Notes under the pieces: model-generated
Databases searched by the model: none
What the model was told of the DNA's origin: nothing
What the model saw: the letters and a program-made list of their open reading frames with translations, nothing else
Source of the DNA: Paramecium pentaurelia
Lineage: Eukaryota > Ciliophora > Oligohymenophorea > Peniculida > Parameciidae
Direction of reading: 5' to 3'
Assembly: GCA_905183005.1 (NCBI GenBank)
Contig: CAJJDO010000157.1
Location: 32,169 to 96,168, forward strand
Length of the DNA stretch: 64,000 nucleotides
Translations under genes and position numbers: made by a program
Shown: positions 25,910 through 39,059 of the stretch, piece by piece
Numbering within the stretch: the first letter of the stretch is position 1
Layout of the letters: each line of letters begins with the position of its first letter

Positions 25910-28900
25910 ATGTTCAAATAGTTTTATCTTGAATTATTGATAATCATTGCTTTAAAGATATCTAATTGCTATTACCTATCTGAATTGCTCTAGCAATATC
26001 CATTTTAAATAATCTCATTTGACAGAAACTAAATGAAAATGGATGATGCTAGCTGTTCGGGATATGGTTTGTGGAGTAGATACATTCCATTAAGTAACAC
26101 CGTTAAAATTGGATGAATTGGAATTCTAGATAGCAATTGCTTTCATTAACATAATGCCTAAGATTAGAATACATAGAAGATTAACTTAATATAATACGAA
26201 TGTCTTAATTATGGAACGAATACTATAAAGAAATATCTATAATTTATAGATAATAATGGAGTTGATCATATTTATGAGATGCCAATTTAGGAGGGAGCAT
26301 ATGAGTTTGTCTGGTATTTTATTGGATTTGAGATGGTCCCAATTGAAAATCGATTTACTATATATTTTTCTAATCATGAGAAATTGGTTTAAACACATTA
26401 GATTTAGATTGAATTTCCATTTTATGATGAAAAATTAAATTTAATTTTTGGAGGAGACTTAAGTGTCAAACATGATCAATAACTTCACAATTCCGAAAAT
26501 GAAAAATTATCATACTTTCCTGGATAAGTTCTCATTCTTAACTATTATTAAATATCTTAATAGCAATATTGTAATACTGTGATTTCTTTCATCTTGAGCA
26601 GTTAAATAGATGAGTGTAGATGTGTACCGAGTTAAAATACTAAAATAAATGATTAAGTGATTTAAAAAAAAGAAGAATTTCTTTTTATTTCTTCAAAAAC
26701 AAATTGCTAATAATTTTTATTATCAGGTTGGATAAAAATTGATGATATACACACTTTTGTAGATGAATTCGATTATTAATTCATAAAATTGTCAGGAAAT
26801 TTTTAGGTTACCTAAATGACAGATGATAATTTATCCCCTTTTACTTTAACTTATAAAATATCTTCCAAAGGAAATTAGATGATCATAACTACATATAGTT
26901 ACACTTTTCCTTCTATTAATATTGATTTTTCAAATAATCCCTATCTAATCAAACAGGCTTTTCATTTAATTGGCGATATTAAACTGTGGCATTATTTATT
27001 TGTTAAAAAATAAGAAACAAATATTTATATTTCAATAACTTTTTTTGAATTATATAAATAAGAAAAATTCGAAATTTATGAAGAAGTTAAACAATTTAAT
27101 TTAGTTTAATTTAAATTGCTTTATGGAAATATTTTATAATCTCATTCAGATTATTTAAAAATTTAGATTGTTGGCTTTTAATTATTTAACTGCCCATAGA
27201 AGTCGGTGGAGTAACTAGAATGTCATTCAACTTGCCAGGAATGCGATGGTCCTACAAAAACTGATTGTTTGTCCTGTTTTGAATCCTTAAATAGAAAATA
27301 CCTCCCAGATTTTAAGGAGTGCATTTGTGAATATGGAACTGTTGATATGGATAACTAATGTATAACTTATGAAAGATTAAATTTAACTATTGTAACTCCA
27401 GATGAAGTCACTATGTAAAGTTGTAAGTATGGATATTTCGAATTTGACAATGCTTGTTTTCGATGGTATTTTAGTATTTTTATAAAATTAGTCCATCTAC
27501 AATTATGGATAATGTTGTCACATGTCTTGAATGTTTATAAAATCCTAAGGAATGGATGAATATGCTTTATTGTGAGACCTCATTATATTCAGATGATGAT
27601 GGAAATATATCCCAATATATCTATGAGACAGATTTGTGCTATAAATTTGTTGGAAACGACTTAACTTATTATTTATGTGAGGATGAATGTTTAGATTGCT
27701 AATTTTTTGAAGAATTTAATTCCATTATCTAATAAAAATAACTATCATCTGATAAATCAATGTTTATCATTGCCTAAATTACTTATTGTCTACCTCCTTA
27801 TTTTCTTAACTTTGAAAAAATATGTACTCTATGCAATATAGAATTTTGTTTATATTGTTTTAGTTATTTTGGCAATGATTAAACAAAAACAACTCTAAAT
27901 CAAAAATTTTAGTATTCTATTATTGGTGAAGAAATAAAAACAGGGTGTATATAGTGTATTGATGGTTTCATATATAGTTTTGAAAAAGAATAATGTATTT
28001 ATAAGAATCCTGCAATCTCAAATTGTTTGAGATCATATCTTACAGCAGAAGGTTAAGAAATTTGTACTGTCTCTTCAATAGATGATTTCAATATTGCTCC
28101 AGAAATTATAAATTGTTAAAAACGCATTTTAAAATGCAAATAATGTATATAAACTCCAGAATTGATAATTAAATGCATAATTTGTGAAGATGGATATATG
28201 GCCTCTGCATATTCTGGAATTTGTACTGAGTGCTCTTATCAGATTAATTCCAAAATATGTGTTGAATGGAATTAAAAGAATCTAGAACCTTGGAAATGGT
28301 TAATTTAAGGTTTTAGAATTTAATTCTTAAAAATTACAAATTTTTATCATGAATTAGTATCAATAATACCAATGTCTTATGTTATCCAATGTTTAGATGG
28401 GTACCAAATTATTCTGAATTAGTGCTATTAATATTGTGATGATAATTGTTAAGTATGCAGGAATATGAAAATTGATAATTAACAATAATTTTATTGTTAA
28501 AAATGTGATTTGAACTATTTTAAGAAAAATAATCGAGGACATTTTTAAGGAAAATGTATAAATTGCCCTTCATTATGTTAAACGTGTGTATAGAGATCTA
28601 ATGATCAAATAGAAGTATTATTTTATATATTCTAATAGAAAATAAACCCATTTTTTTAAATAAATGAAGAGAATTCCATTTACACATTAAAATGTATTTA
28701 AAAAGTTCCTTTACAAAAAGTTACGATTGATCCAAATTTACAAATTGCTCATTATTGTTTTAATGAAAATTGTGATGATATGTTTGAGTACAATGTACTT
28801 AATTTTTATAATTTAGGTTCATTTTTTTTGTAGAACTTTAGAACTTTTGGATTAAGATAGCTATTCAGGCTATTTAGAATAAAAGTTGAATTATAAGTAT

Positions 28901-31900
28901 TTTAATGAAATCGGACTCAAGAGAATCACATTAATACTTTTATTTAACACTATTTGTGAAAACTTTTAAGTAAAAAATTATAGTTTCTTGAATTATATCA
29001 GAGAAAAAGTATTTTCCATTTAATAGATCAAATTGAGAATAGAGGGATAACTAAAACCTTTCCTTTTATTAATTTAGTTTAAGATATAATATTTTGATTC
29101 TATTAAAATTAATTAAGTAATGTTTCTTATAAGAACTTAATTAAAATTGATATTGAATAACAGAGGATAATCTATAGATTTTAATATTGTAGATACAAGT
29201 TTTTATTCTGATCAATCAGATCCTATTCAAATATAAATTTATGGTGATAATTATCGAAATTTTAATTTATAAAATGTTTAATTTTTTGATGTGATAGTTT
29301 ATAATGCTATCATTTTTTAAATTATGTGTTCTGATGTAGGAGAGATTATTAAGATAAAGGAATTGAAATTGTCAAATTGTATTTTTAACAACACAACTTT
29401 GCTAGATTTTCTAAATATGCGTCGACAAATTATTGTTGATAATCTTTCGATAAAGTCTTGTCATTTTTATAATTCATCAATTATCACTTTAAATTTAAAC
29501 TTAAATTAATTTGCTGATATCATAATAAATAATGTTTATATTTAAGACTCTTTTTTTTAAGAGTCTAGTTTCCTTTACAGCTATGGTAATTCAACTATAA
29601 CTATTAATAAATTTACTCTAGCCAAAAGTTCAATTTTTAGTTCAAGGATTATATCTTTCAGCAAAGATTTTTATTTTAATGAAATTATATTATAAGAGAA
29701 TTTTTTCAAAGAAGCATAATTTCTAATCTAATTATCATCAAGTTTTATGAATTCATAGATTTAGATAAATAATTTTACTATTTTCAAAAATCAGGTCTCT
29801 AATTTCTCTGCTTTTGTTACCGAGTAAAAATACGAGAGAAATAAAGTTAATTTAAAGTTAGATAATTTTAAATTTGAGTATAATATTCAAGATACTCAAG
29901 ATTATTATTCATATCTATTTAAAATCAATTGCTAAACCTTGTTAATCAATGATATTGAATTAAAAGGCACGTATAATTTTAGATTTTTCTCTTTAATTGC
30001 TATTCCTACAATAAAATTAGAAAATATCATTTATGAAAATTAGTAATAATAAGAGAAAGTGGAAATTACATTCGATTGCTACAAAAATAGTGCAGTACAC
30101 TCATCGTTATTATTAGTCTCAGGATTCTCTAACATAATATTGCTTTAAATTTAAATTACAAATTAATTCAGCATAGATTAATCAATTATTACTATCTAAT
30201 CTAATCCTTTGATTAATTTTAATACAGTTGAATCAATACTAATAAGTCATATCTCTTTTATTGGAAATATTTTAGTAAAATAAAATTTAGGAATGTTATT
30301 TTCCTTAATTTAAATTTACTCTGAGAAAACTCTAAATATAGCTATATTTAATGTTATTTACAAAGAAAATATATTTCATTAATATTAAGCTGATCCTTCA
30401 GAAAATTCGGCCAGTCTTATTCTTATCTAATCAGGATAAAGTAAAATTATGATGACGAATATTATCTGCTCTTACAATGCTTTAACCAATTCTTCCAATT
30501 CATTTATTTCCATAAATTCTAATAGCCTTGTTATTAAAGACTTTTAAGCTTTTCATCATAATTACTTTGAAGCTGAATTATGGAATAAATATTATTAAGT
30601 ATATATTTAAAGTCAATATAATTTAAACTAAATTACTTTAATTATCAAGAATGCATTTAAAATTGAAACTAAAAGTGGAGCTCTTTCTATTACAGCATCA
30701 AATGTGAATTTTACTAATGGTTTATTTAGTTATATAATTGCATCAAGTAGCCTAATTTTTAACATCAATTTATAAGGTTAGGGAATTGTGATTATCAAAA
30801 ATTGTGACATCCTTCATGCTTAGAGTTAATCAATCTCAACATCTAAGGTAGATGGGGCAATTACAATTAATGCTAAAAAGAGCTTATTAACAATTGATAT
30901 AGAAAATTTAGTGTTAAAAGAAGTTTAAAATACATTATCCTCATCAATATTTTCAATTTATCCATCATCTACTAACAATAGAATATTCTTAAACAAAATT
31001 CATGCATACAATTGCTTTTCCCTTTTTAATCAATTTCTATATTTAGAGTTTGATTATAAGAATGTTGCTTAGAATGAAGTATTAATTTAAAATTTACATT
31101 TCATTTAAACTGATACTGCATTTATGCTCTACTTATAATCAATTGAAACTGTCAACCCTATTGAAATCTAAAAAATAACTTAAGATAATGCTATAATAAA
31201 TATAATCGGATGTAAGGTACAGATGAAAGGATTATTTATAGAAGGAATTGTATCATCTGGAATTATAAAAATAATGGATTATAGTTCGATTTTCTTTACT
31301 AATTCTTTATTCTAGAATATATCTACTTTTTATCCAGTAAACATATTAGATTTTACTTAAAACAATCTTTTTCATTCAGATTTGCTTCTAAATAACATTT
31401 CTATATTAAATGTAAATTCATTTTAATACAATAAATCTAAACTAAATTACTTCGATTTAAATATTCATTTATAACTTAATTAATGTAAATTAATCATTAA
31501 TGAAGTATTAGAGCCTATATAAGAATTAGTATCAATTAATTAATTTTTTGAAGAAATCTTAGCTAATTCTAATAAAAAAGGCTCCTTAATACATTTGAAT
31601 AGCATCACAAATCAAACTTAATTGTTACTTAGAAAAATTTAATTTATAAATAATAACTGTTAACATTGTTGGAATGGTTTATTAAATTTTGAATTGACAT
31701 AAATTAAAGTCATCAAACTTTCTTAATTTGAATGCATTTTGAATTTCATCAAAAAACATGGATGCATTTTAGCAATTTTAGAGAATATCCTAGATAGATC
31801 AATAATAATTGATCATTCAAACTTTATTTCAAACCATGGAACTAAAGGAACAGGAGTATAAGTTTAAAATTTATGAGTGATTTTAAAACATTCAAGAATT

Positions 31901-34691
31901 ATTAATAATTTTGCTGATGAAAAAGGTGGAGGAATTTATCTTAATTTAAATTCAAATAGATTCCTTTTATTTTAAACACTAATTTACTAGAATTAAGCAT
32001 AAGTAGGAGGAGGTGTTTATCTAGAGGGGAACAGCAGTTTGAATGTGGATAATTTTTAATAATCAATTATCTTATTTAATTCTGCTAATTTTTCTTCAAA
32101 TAATATTAATGAATTGCCCTCACATTTAGCTTTGTAGTTGAATTACCAGGAAATGCATTCTTAGTAATAATAGATTGATAATCAGTTAGTCTAAGTATTA
32201 TCACTAAATCCTTATAAAATCATATCACAAAATCATGTTGTAAGAACAAATTATTTAACTGTGCCTAGTGGTTAAACTCTATCTAATTATCAACTTTATA
32301 ATCCTAAACTTTAACAATATATTTCTTACTTTAATGAAATTTCTATAATTTTGAAAAACAGCATGAATGAATAATAATCACTTCACTTAATAAACTCTTC
32401 ATGCAATTTGATCTAAAAAATTCTTGATATCAAATCCCATTCAATTTAAGATACTAATCGTTTATAAAGTATTGCCTATGATTCAAATTCAAATAAGTTT
32501 AAAATGGGATTATCAAAATTCAATTTTGACCCATATTCATAGGATGATAAAATATATGAAATATTTATTGAATGTAAAACTGAATATTAGGATAATGCCT
32601 TATTCTATAGAATGAGAGTCAAAAGCTTTTTCTGTTAATTAGGTGAATTTTACATATCTGGTAGTTGCTAAATATGCCAATCAGTTTAAGGATTTTATTC
32701 AGTGACTTACAATACTACAAAATGCTCTATTTTTGATAAAACTAAATTTGAGGCTATAACTTCGAATGGAATTTAACTCAAAAAAGGTTATTGGAGGCCA
32801 AATTATGTATCTGATTATATTGAACGTTGCTATAAAAATACTGATTAATGTTTAGGCGGTTGGTCTATAGGTGACAATACATGCAATTAGGGATATATTG
32901 GAGGTTTGTGTGAGGAGTGTGATAAATTTGATTTAAGAGGAGATGGATAATACTTTAAGAACTAATAATAATTGGAATGTTAATAATGCTAAGAGCTTTC
33001 AAAAAGATTAATAGCTTTCTTATTGATATCATTTTGGTAAACTAAATAAATAATACTATTAGGGCGATTTTATCAACTCTACTTACCATCCGAAGCATTG
33101 AAAAGTCAAATTAATTATTTACATCGCTTAAATTAAAATAAAAATTTGCAGATATTCTATTCAATCTTGATTAAGGTAAATATAATCTATTAATTTAGAT
33201 CATGAAAGCATTTTACTTAAATTATTTTTAAATTACTTATGGATATTTTCACTTATCTTTACATTTAACATTAAATTTTCATTCTCTTTAAGCTTTATTA
33301 AATAATCTAATGATACTTCTTACTTTATGGCTAATTATTTTGAGTGCTTTTTGTCTAAAATAGAAGGCACTGAATTAATTTACAGCAGAATTATTGTAAC
33401 TATAGGATTAATATTATCTTAAATATTAATACTTAAAATATTTTCATTATTAACAGACCATAAATATCAAAGCAGAATTATATCAATAACTATGCTTTAT
33501 TTATATATTTAAAATTACGCATCACTAATAAATTAGTAACATTTATTTCTTAATATTTTTAGATTCTTTTCTATTTTAGCTGTGAGAAGGATTTCATAAA
33601 TAGACTATATCTAAGGAGATGTATCATTACTATATGGATCGAATACTCACATTAAATGGATATTTGGATTTGTAGTGCCTGGATCTATAATATTAGCATT
33701 TATATTACCTTTTTCTATGTTCATCTTCCTTTACTTTAAGAAGGACAAACTTAATAAAATTAAGTATAGAAGATAAATTGGGTATTTATTTAATGAATAT
33801 ACTGGAAAAACTTACTTTTGGGAATGGATTAAACTATGGAAGAAAACAATTATAATAATAATACTGATTTATTTTGAAACTGATATGTTTTTAAAAGCTT
33901 CTTTGTTAGGATTGTGTTTATTGATTTATTAATTCTTATCCTAACACTTTAAACCATATATCCTGCAAAGATTTAATATTTTGGACATATAGGCTGGTTA
34001 GCTTTGCTCTGGTGGAATATTCCTAGCGGCTGTGAAATATAAATGCGAATATGAAGAAAATTATGTCATATCAGCTTTCATTTAAACCATTATAATATTG
34101 ATCAGCTTAATATTGAGCTACCCATTTGTTAAAAATATCCTAAAGGTTTATTACAAAAAGTTTAAACCACAGATTTTATCATCCTTGCTTTCCATATTCC
34201 TTAAAGCTTAAACTAATTCTAAATATACAAAATATTTATCAACAAATCTAAAACTTATTCGATAGAAAGAAGAGAATGTTAAAATTAATTTTTCAAAATT
34301 AAGAAAAGCTTTTTTAAAAAAGAAATATTATGAAAATTAAAAGTAAAGTTTTATCTCATATTAGATTAAATATCAGATTGACTAATAATTTATCAAAAGA
34401 ATAATAAGTTTGAATTACTGTTTAATATAAGTCAGAAAATTGAATTTTTTAATTTATATTATTGTTGAAAAATGTATGTTATAAATATTAATTAGAAATA
34501 ATAGAACAATTTTCCAAACTAATATTCTTAATTAATTTTAATAAAATCAAGAATTTCAATATTCCATTATTAATCTTAGTTCCAAATCAAAATGCAAGAC
34601 TTTCATGTGGGTCAAAAATTTTAGATTGATATCCATTTATCAAATGGATAAATATGATTGCTTTAAACTTAAATCTAAGTAGAAATCATGA
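25910..34691 (+). CDS. Giant secreted/membrane Cys-rich protein with C-terminal multi-TM domain, 2,873 codons, one in-frame TGA
   Basis: Plus strand, ATG 25910 to TGA 34689-34691, six introns: 26094-26129, 27466-27491, 28795-28816, 33037-33062, 33176-33198 and 33536-33562 (22-36 nt). Spliced length is a multiple of three and every junction restores a protein-like frame. Signal peptide at 1-20 (MFKQFYLELLIIIALKISNC). A jelly-roll-like piece lies near 265 (GWIKIDDIHTFVDEFDYQ). Furin/EGF-like CxxC repeats run about 420-935. About 940-2180 is an Ile/Asn/Ser-rich stretch suggesting a beta-helix, ending in GGGIYLNL and GGGVYLEGNSS. A short Cys cluster (CQICQSVQGFY, CEECDKFDLRGDGQYF) precedes several transmembrane segments from about 2335 to 2706 and a basic cytoplasmic tail. 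Codon 1961 (31874-31876) is TGA in otherwise intact sequence. Probably a plasma-membrane or cortical surface protein; partner or ligand unknown. Confidence 0.85.
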
Positions 34692-34697
34692 GTAAAA

Positions 34698-35165
34698 TCA
34701 AGAAAAATCTAAACTAAGAAAAATAAAAAGAAAAAATTTGTTATTAACTTACAGAATCTAAATCAAAGATATCAGGTGTTGATTTTTAATTTCTTTCAGT
34801 TTAAATTTAGGATGAGATCTCTTGAATTATAGATTTCTAATAGATGTTTAATTTTTTTTCCTTTTGTTTTTGCTTTTAATAAAATCATATTAGATACAGA
34901 TTTTTTTCAATTCTTGAATTTTATTTGACCTATCATCGTATTTAATCAAGTAAGCCTATGTCACTCTTGTCTTTTTGTTTTTAAACATTCTCTACTCCTA
35001 CTCATTTTCTATCCAACTTCGAGCTTATAATTAAAAAAGCTATTGAATAAAAAATTATTTAAATCTTAGATATGAAATATTTTTAAGATTTATATTATAA
35101 ATTTACTCAATTGATATATATATATATGACTCAATCATCAATATCAATGAAAAATCATTCTTCAT
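34698..35165 (-). CDS. Small basic hypothetical protein, 155 aa
   Basis: Minus-strand ciliate-code frame, ATG 35165 to TGA 34700-34698. It fills most of the gap between the giant gene (3' ends 6 bp apart, convergent) and the cap methyltransferase (divergent). Lys/Gln rich, with KNKKTRVTQAYLIKYDDRSN then KIQELKKICIQYDFIKSKNK. The spacing of hydrophobics in the middle faintly recalls a histone-fold protein of the TAF13/SPT3 kind, but this is a guess. A further minus-strand exon upstream (MMNNKKKAQDKQLSND, near 35215) may belong to it through an unresolved intron. The hydrophilic composition and tight fit favour a real gene. Confidence 0.5.
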
Positions 35166-35308
35166 TTAAGAGAGATATTAATAAATTAAAACTAACTTAA
35201 TCATTTGATAATTACTTATCCTAAGCTTTCTTTTTATTATTCATCATAATGTAAATTAAATTTCTAATATAAAAAATATTTATTCATAATTAATTTAAAG
35301 AATCCTTT

Positions 35309-36614
35309 ATGTCAAGTTCTTAGTCTATAGTATTTAGTGATTCAGATTACGAGAGATCTCCTATAAAAAAGGTGAATAGTGGAAAAGAAAAAGAGTCTGG
35401 GCAAATAAATATGTAATTTAAATAAGATAATAAAATAGTGTTTCACCTAAAGTTCAGGAGGCAAATCCAAAAGTACAGGAAGCAAATCCAAAAGTTCAAG
35501 ATACTCTTACAGCTAGAGAATATTATAATTAATAACCAAAGAATACAGAAACCCATCGAAGAATAAGTAGCTTATATTATCTAAGAAACTTTTAAAATTG
35601 GGTTAAAGCTGTTTTAATAAATGAATATAGTTCAGCACTTAAGCAAAACTTTGCTGATAAAAGAAATGTAATCAAAATAAGCATAATACAAGTTATTAAA
35701 TGTTTTCGAGATGGGTTGTGGTAAGGGTGGCGATATGTAAAAATGGAGCAAGGCAGGGACTGGACTTTGGTTTGGAATCGATATATCAGGTGAAAGTTTG
35801 AAGGAAGCAGAAAGGAGACATAAAACTTAAAAAGAAGATAAGAAAAAATAAATTTAAAAAATATATTTGATGGAAACAAAAGCAGATTTAGATTCTACTT
35901 TGTTTAGATCCAGACTACCATAGGATTTATATTTCGACTTTGTTAGTATGTAATTTATGGCAAACTTGTTATTTTCTTCTGAATAAGCTGTTGAAAATAT
36001 GTTTGAAGTATTTTAAACTTTTATAATTTTTAGAATATTACATGTAGATTGACAAATTAAGGAATTGTATTAATGACAATAACTGATGCAAATGTTTTAG
36101 TTAAAAAAATGAGAGAATTTACAGTAAAAGACTATGAAGGTAATTATGTATATTCAAAAAACCAATATTTCTCATTAAAATTTAAGAATCTTTAATTCCC
36201 TAAAAATAAACCATTTGGTTAATAATACTATTTTTATTTGGAAGATTCAGTTGGATTTAAAGAAGATAATTAAATTAAATATGTACCAGAATATTTAATC
36301 GAATTATAAGCATTTGAATAGAAGGCTAAAGAATATAATCTGGAAATCATTGAAAATTTGAATTTTATTGACTTCTTTGAAAAATATAAATAAAAACACT
36401 CTAATTTACTCAAAATTATGGTGAAACCTCCAAGTGATGATTGGTATTTCTTTATATAATTTTAAGGAAAATGCCATTAGATTAATGGGAAATAGCGCAC
36501 CTTTATAGAGTAGTAGTTTTGAGACATTTGAAAGGTCAAGCATAATCGAAAATTAGAAGACATCCTCATTTAACTGAATTGCCTGATACTGTACTTGAAT
36601 TAGAGAATGAATGA
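35309..36614 (+). CDS. mRNA cap guanine-N7 methyltransferase, 401 aa
   Basis: Plus strand with four introns (35413-35438, 35668-35692, 36008-36033, 36444-36466); the spliced length is a multiple of three. This enzyme transfers methyl from S-adenosylmethionine to N7 of the GpppN cap of nuclear mRNA. Diagnostic features: TAREYYNQQ then SSLYYLRNFQNWVKAVLI before the catalytic domain, the SAM-binding motif I VFEMGCGKGGDMQKWSKAG, DLYFDFVSMQFMANLLFSSE, the RLTNQGIVLMTITDANVLVK segment after motif IV, and VPEYLIELQAFEQKAKEYNL. The order matches the Abd1/RNMT family. The N-terminus is Ser/Lys rich with a small QEANPKV duplication. The C-terminus (MPLDQWEIAHLYRVVVLRHL) ends acidic. Two introns end in AAG rather than TAG. 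Nuclear. Confidence 0.93.
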
Positions 36615-37180
36615 TAATAATAAAAGAATCATAAATTTTAATTTATTTAATCATCTAAATATTTTTGAAAGGTTCTTTAGCAAGTAAGTTATTTTTTTAA
36701 ACCAGAGAACCTTAACAAACAATTTTATAATTTGAAAAAAGCTTATTTAAAAAATATGGAAATAAATTATAAATCTCTTATAATAACATATTAATTATAA
36801 AGAATTATCAAAATTAGAACCTTATAATAATTTTTTATATCTTCAGATAAATATAAATACTATATTCTTATCAAATCTTTAGTATTTTAATTACAAGACT
36901 AGAAAATTTAAGTTATCAATAACAATAATTCAATATGTTTTTATTTTCAATAATATATACAAATTTATTAAACTACATCTTTAAATATAATAGAATAAAT
37001 TTAATAAAAAATTCTTTTTCCATTTTAAATGCAATTAGGAATTAAATTATTTCTCTAATGAAAATTTAAATAAGAGACAATTAATATTATCAAATGATAT
37101 ATCCTCATCTAAGTAAAAAACTACACTTTTTAAATGAAATTAATTTGATGAAAATAATTTAAATAAATTATCTACAAACA
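36615..37180. other. Convergent intergenic region
   Basis: Between the 3' ends of the cap methyltransferase (+) and the tubulin gene (-). Very AT-rich with no frame of interest. Contains a perfect 8-bp inverted repeat, AAGGTTCT at 36669-36676 and AGAACCTT at 36706-36713, which could form a stem with a 29-nt loop. Confidence 0.5.
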
Positions 37181-38461
37181 TCATTCAATATCGTCTTCTT
37201 CTAACCTTTCACAATTATGATGTGCTCCATCTTTTAACTCTTAATAATCTTTGATAAGATCAGCTAAATCCTCTCTGCGTTCTGACATTTCTCCAGACTC
37301 ACAACCTTCTCCAACAAGCCAATGAACAAAGGCTCTTTTAGAAAATATTTGATCATATTTCTTTCCAAGAATTTCAAAGTAATTAAACAAATTTGCATCA
37401 TTTGAAAGCAGTATACCAGTTTACTTTAATTCTGCAAGTTCTTAAATAACTGTATAATTTTAAGATAAACATTGAAACACATTAGGACTTTCTTAATATT
37501 TAATCCTCATCTTTTAAAGAGTTAAATCAGATTAACCAAAAAATTAATTATTCTATTTAGATCGATGTATTATGGATGCACAAAAGTGTTCAGGATTAAT
37601 TTCTGATTGAAATAACCTTTAAGCTGGTTTTGCTATATATGATATAAGTTATTTTTCATTTAATTCTTAATTGATTGAATCATTGATAGATGCTAAAGGT
37701 CCATATGAAGGAATTAAATAATGAACTCTTGGATAGGGACAGAGCCCAGAAAATAATTTGTTATTATCAACCTTACTAAATCTTCTTAAGCCAGTGTAAG
37801 AACTAATTAATTAGGATACTAAATTATTTAAGTGAGTATAATCAACATAATCCAAGCCAATCTGAGAATCTATGGATTTATACATTGATTGATTATCCAA
37901 CATTACAACAGTGTTACAATATTCAGAAGTCATACGATTAGCTAAAACAGCATTATATACATCCATAGTATTATTAGACATTTCTTATGAAGGATATATT
38001 AAGAATGCATTTTTTTCAACCTTTACTCCATAATCAACAGATAACCTTTCTAAAAGCAAAGAAGAAAAACCTGATCCTGTTCCGCCGCTTAAAGCAGAAG
38101 TAATAATGAATTAATCTATTCTGTCAATGCTTTCCACTTGTTTTCTCACATTATTTAAACTTTTATCTATTATTTCTTTTCCAATTGTATAATGAGCCCT
38201 AAAAAAGTTGTTTGCTCCATCTTCCTTCCCTGTAACAAAGGAAGTAGATTTATAAACTATTTGTTTGTTTTTTTTTACTTCATTTACCATTCGATCATCT
38301 AAATCAATAAACAGAGTTAATGGATAATTATTACTATCGTTTTCATCATAGATATAATTATTGATATTTGTATCTATTTATTCCTTTTAATAAAGTTTCC
38401 ATAGTATATCTCCTATCATTACTCCAGCTCCTCCTATATGAAGATGAATAGAAGAACACAT
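37181..38461 (-). CDS. Divergent alpha-tubulin-like protein, 426 aa
   Basis: Single minus-strand frame, ATG 38461, TGA 37183-37181, no intron. Tubulin hallmarks: IGGAGVMIGDILWKLY at 9-24 (family IGQAG...N.CWELY), GTP loop SGGTGSG at 125-131, SSLLLERLSVDYG, YTHLNNLVSQLISSYTGLRR, CPYPRVHYLIPSYGPL, and KRAFVHWLVGEGCESGEMSE near the C-terminus, closest to alpha-tubulin. Odd points: about 20 residues shorter than the usual 445-450, Gln11 is Gly, the segment before CPYPR reads DNNKLFSGL where alpha has DLTEFQTNL (catalytic Glu254 becomes Lys, as in beta), and the acidic tail LEEDDIE has no terminal Tyr. Paramecium encodes several divergent tubulins; this may serve a specialised basal-body or axonemal microtubule. 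It should still bind GTP. Confidence 0.92.
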
Positions 38462-39059
38462 TATAATTAAAATTATTAATCTTATAAAAATTAAAATTAC
38501 TAAAATTTTTGCATGACTGAATAAATTTTGACATTACACATAATAATCAACCACTCATTTTTTAAGATACATCAAAACTATTAAGTGTCTTTATATTGAT
38601 TTCTTATAAGAAACTTAATAACTTTTTATTAATAAAACTTGGATTCTCTTAATTCAATAAAGTTCTACTAAATTAATAACAAGAGAGACAAGCTATACAA
38701 TTTTAAATAATTTTATTTACTATTATCCATAAAGAAGCAGATAAAGAATAAAATTTTGAAATCCAATATTGACTTCTTATAATCTGGTTTTATATCATTT
38801 TACAAAAATAAAAACCATCCACAGTAAGGACATTAAGTAAGTGAAGTGCATTTAATCACTATATTTCATCTGCTATATAGTATTAGTCAATATGATGTGT
38901 TCAGTATTGATGGAATTATTATTAATAACTAAAAAGTATTTATAAAGAAGTTTTGAGCTAGGACTTAACCTTAGAGATTAATACTACAAAACATCACTTT
39001 TAGTAATAAAAGATATGATCAAAAAATTTTTAATTTTTTTATTATATGAAATATCAATT
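38462..39059. other. Intergenic region upstream of the tubulin gene
   Basis: 598 bp between two minus-strand genes. A minus-strand frame near 38850-38540 is open for about 100 codons and contains CPYCGWFLF, but it has no start or family match. Promoter of the tubulin gene expected here; no clear motif. Confidence 0.4.

Noticed and set aside
26655..26670. Apparent frameshift in an A-run of the giant gene
   Set aside because: Recounting the A-run (eight A) gives one continuous frame; no frameshift is present.
33037..33260. Apparent frameshift before the transmembrane region of the giant gene
   Set aside because: Explained by two introns, 33037-33062 and 33176-33198; the spliced frame reads SFWAILSTLLTIRSIEKSNQ and onward without a break.
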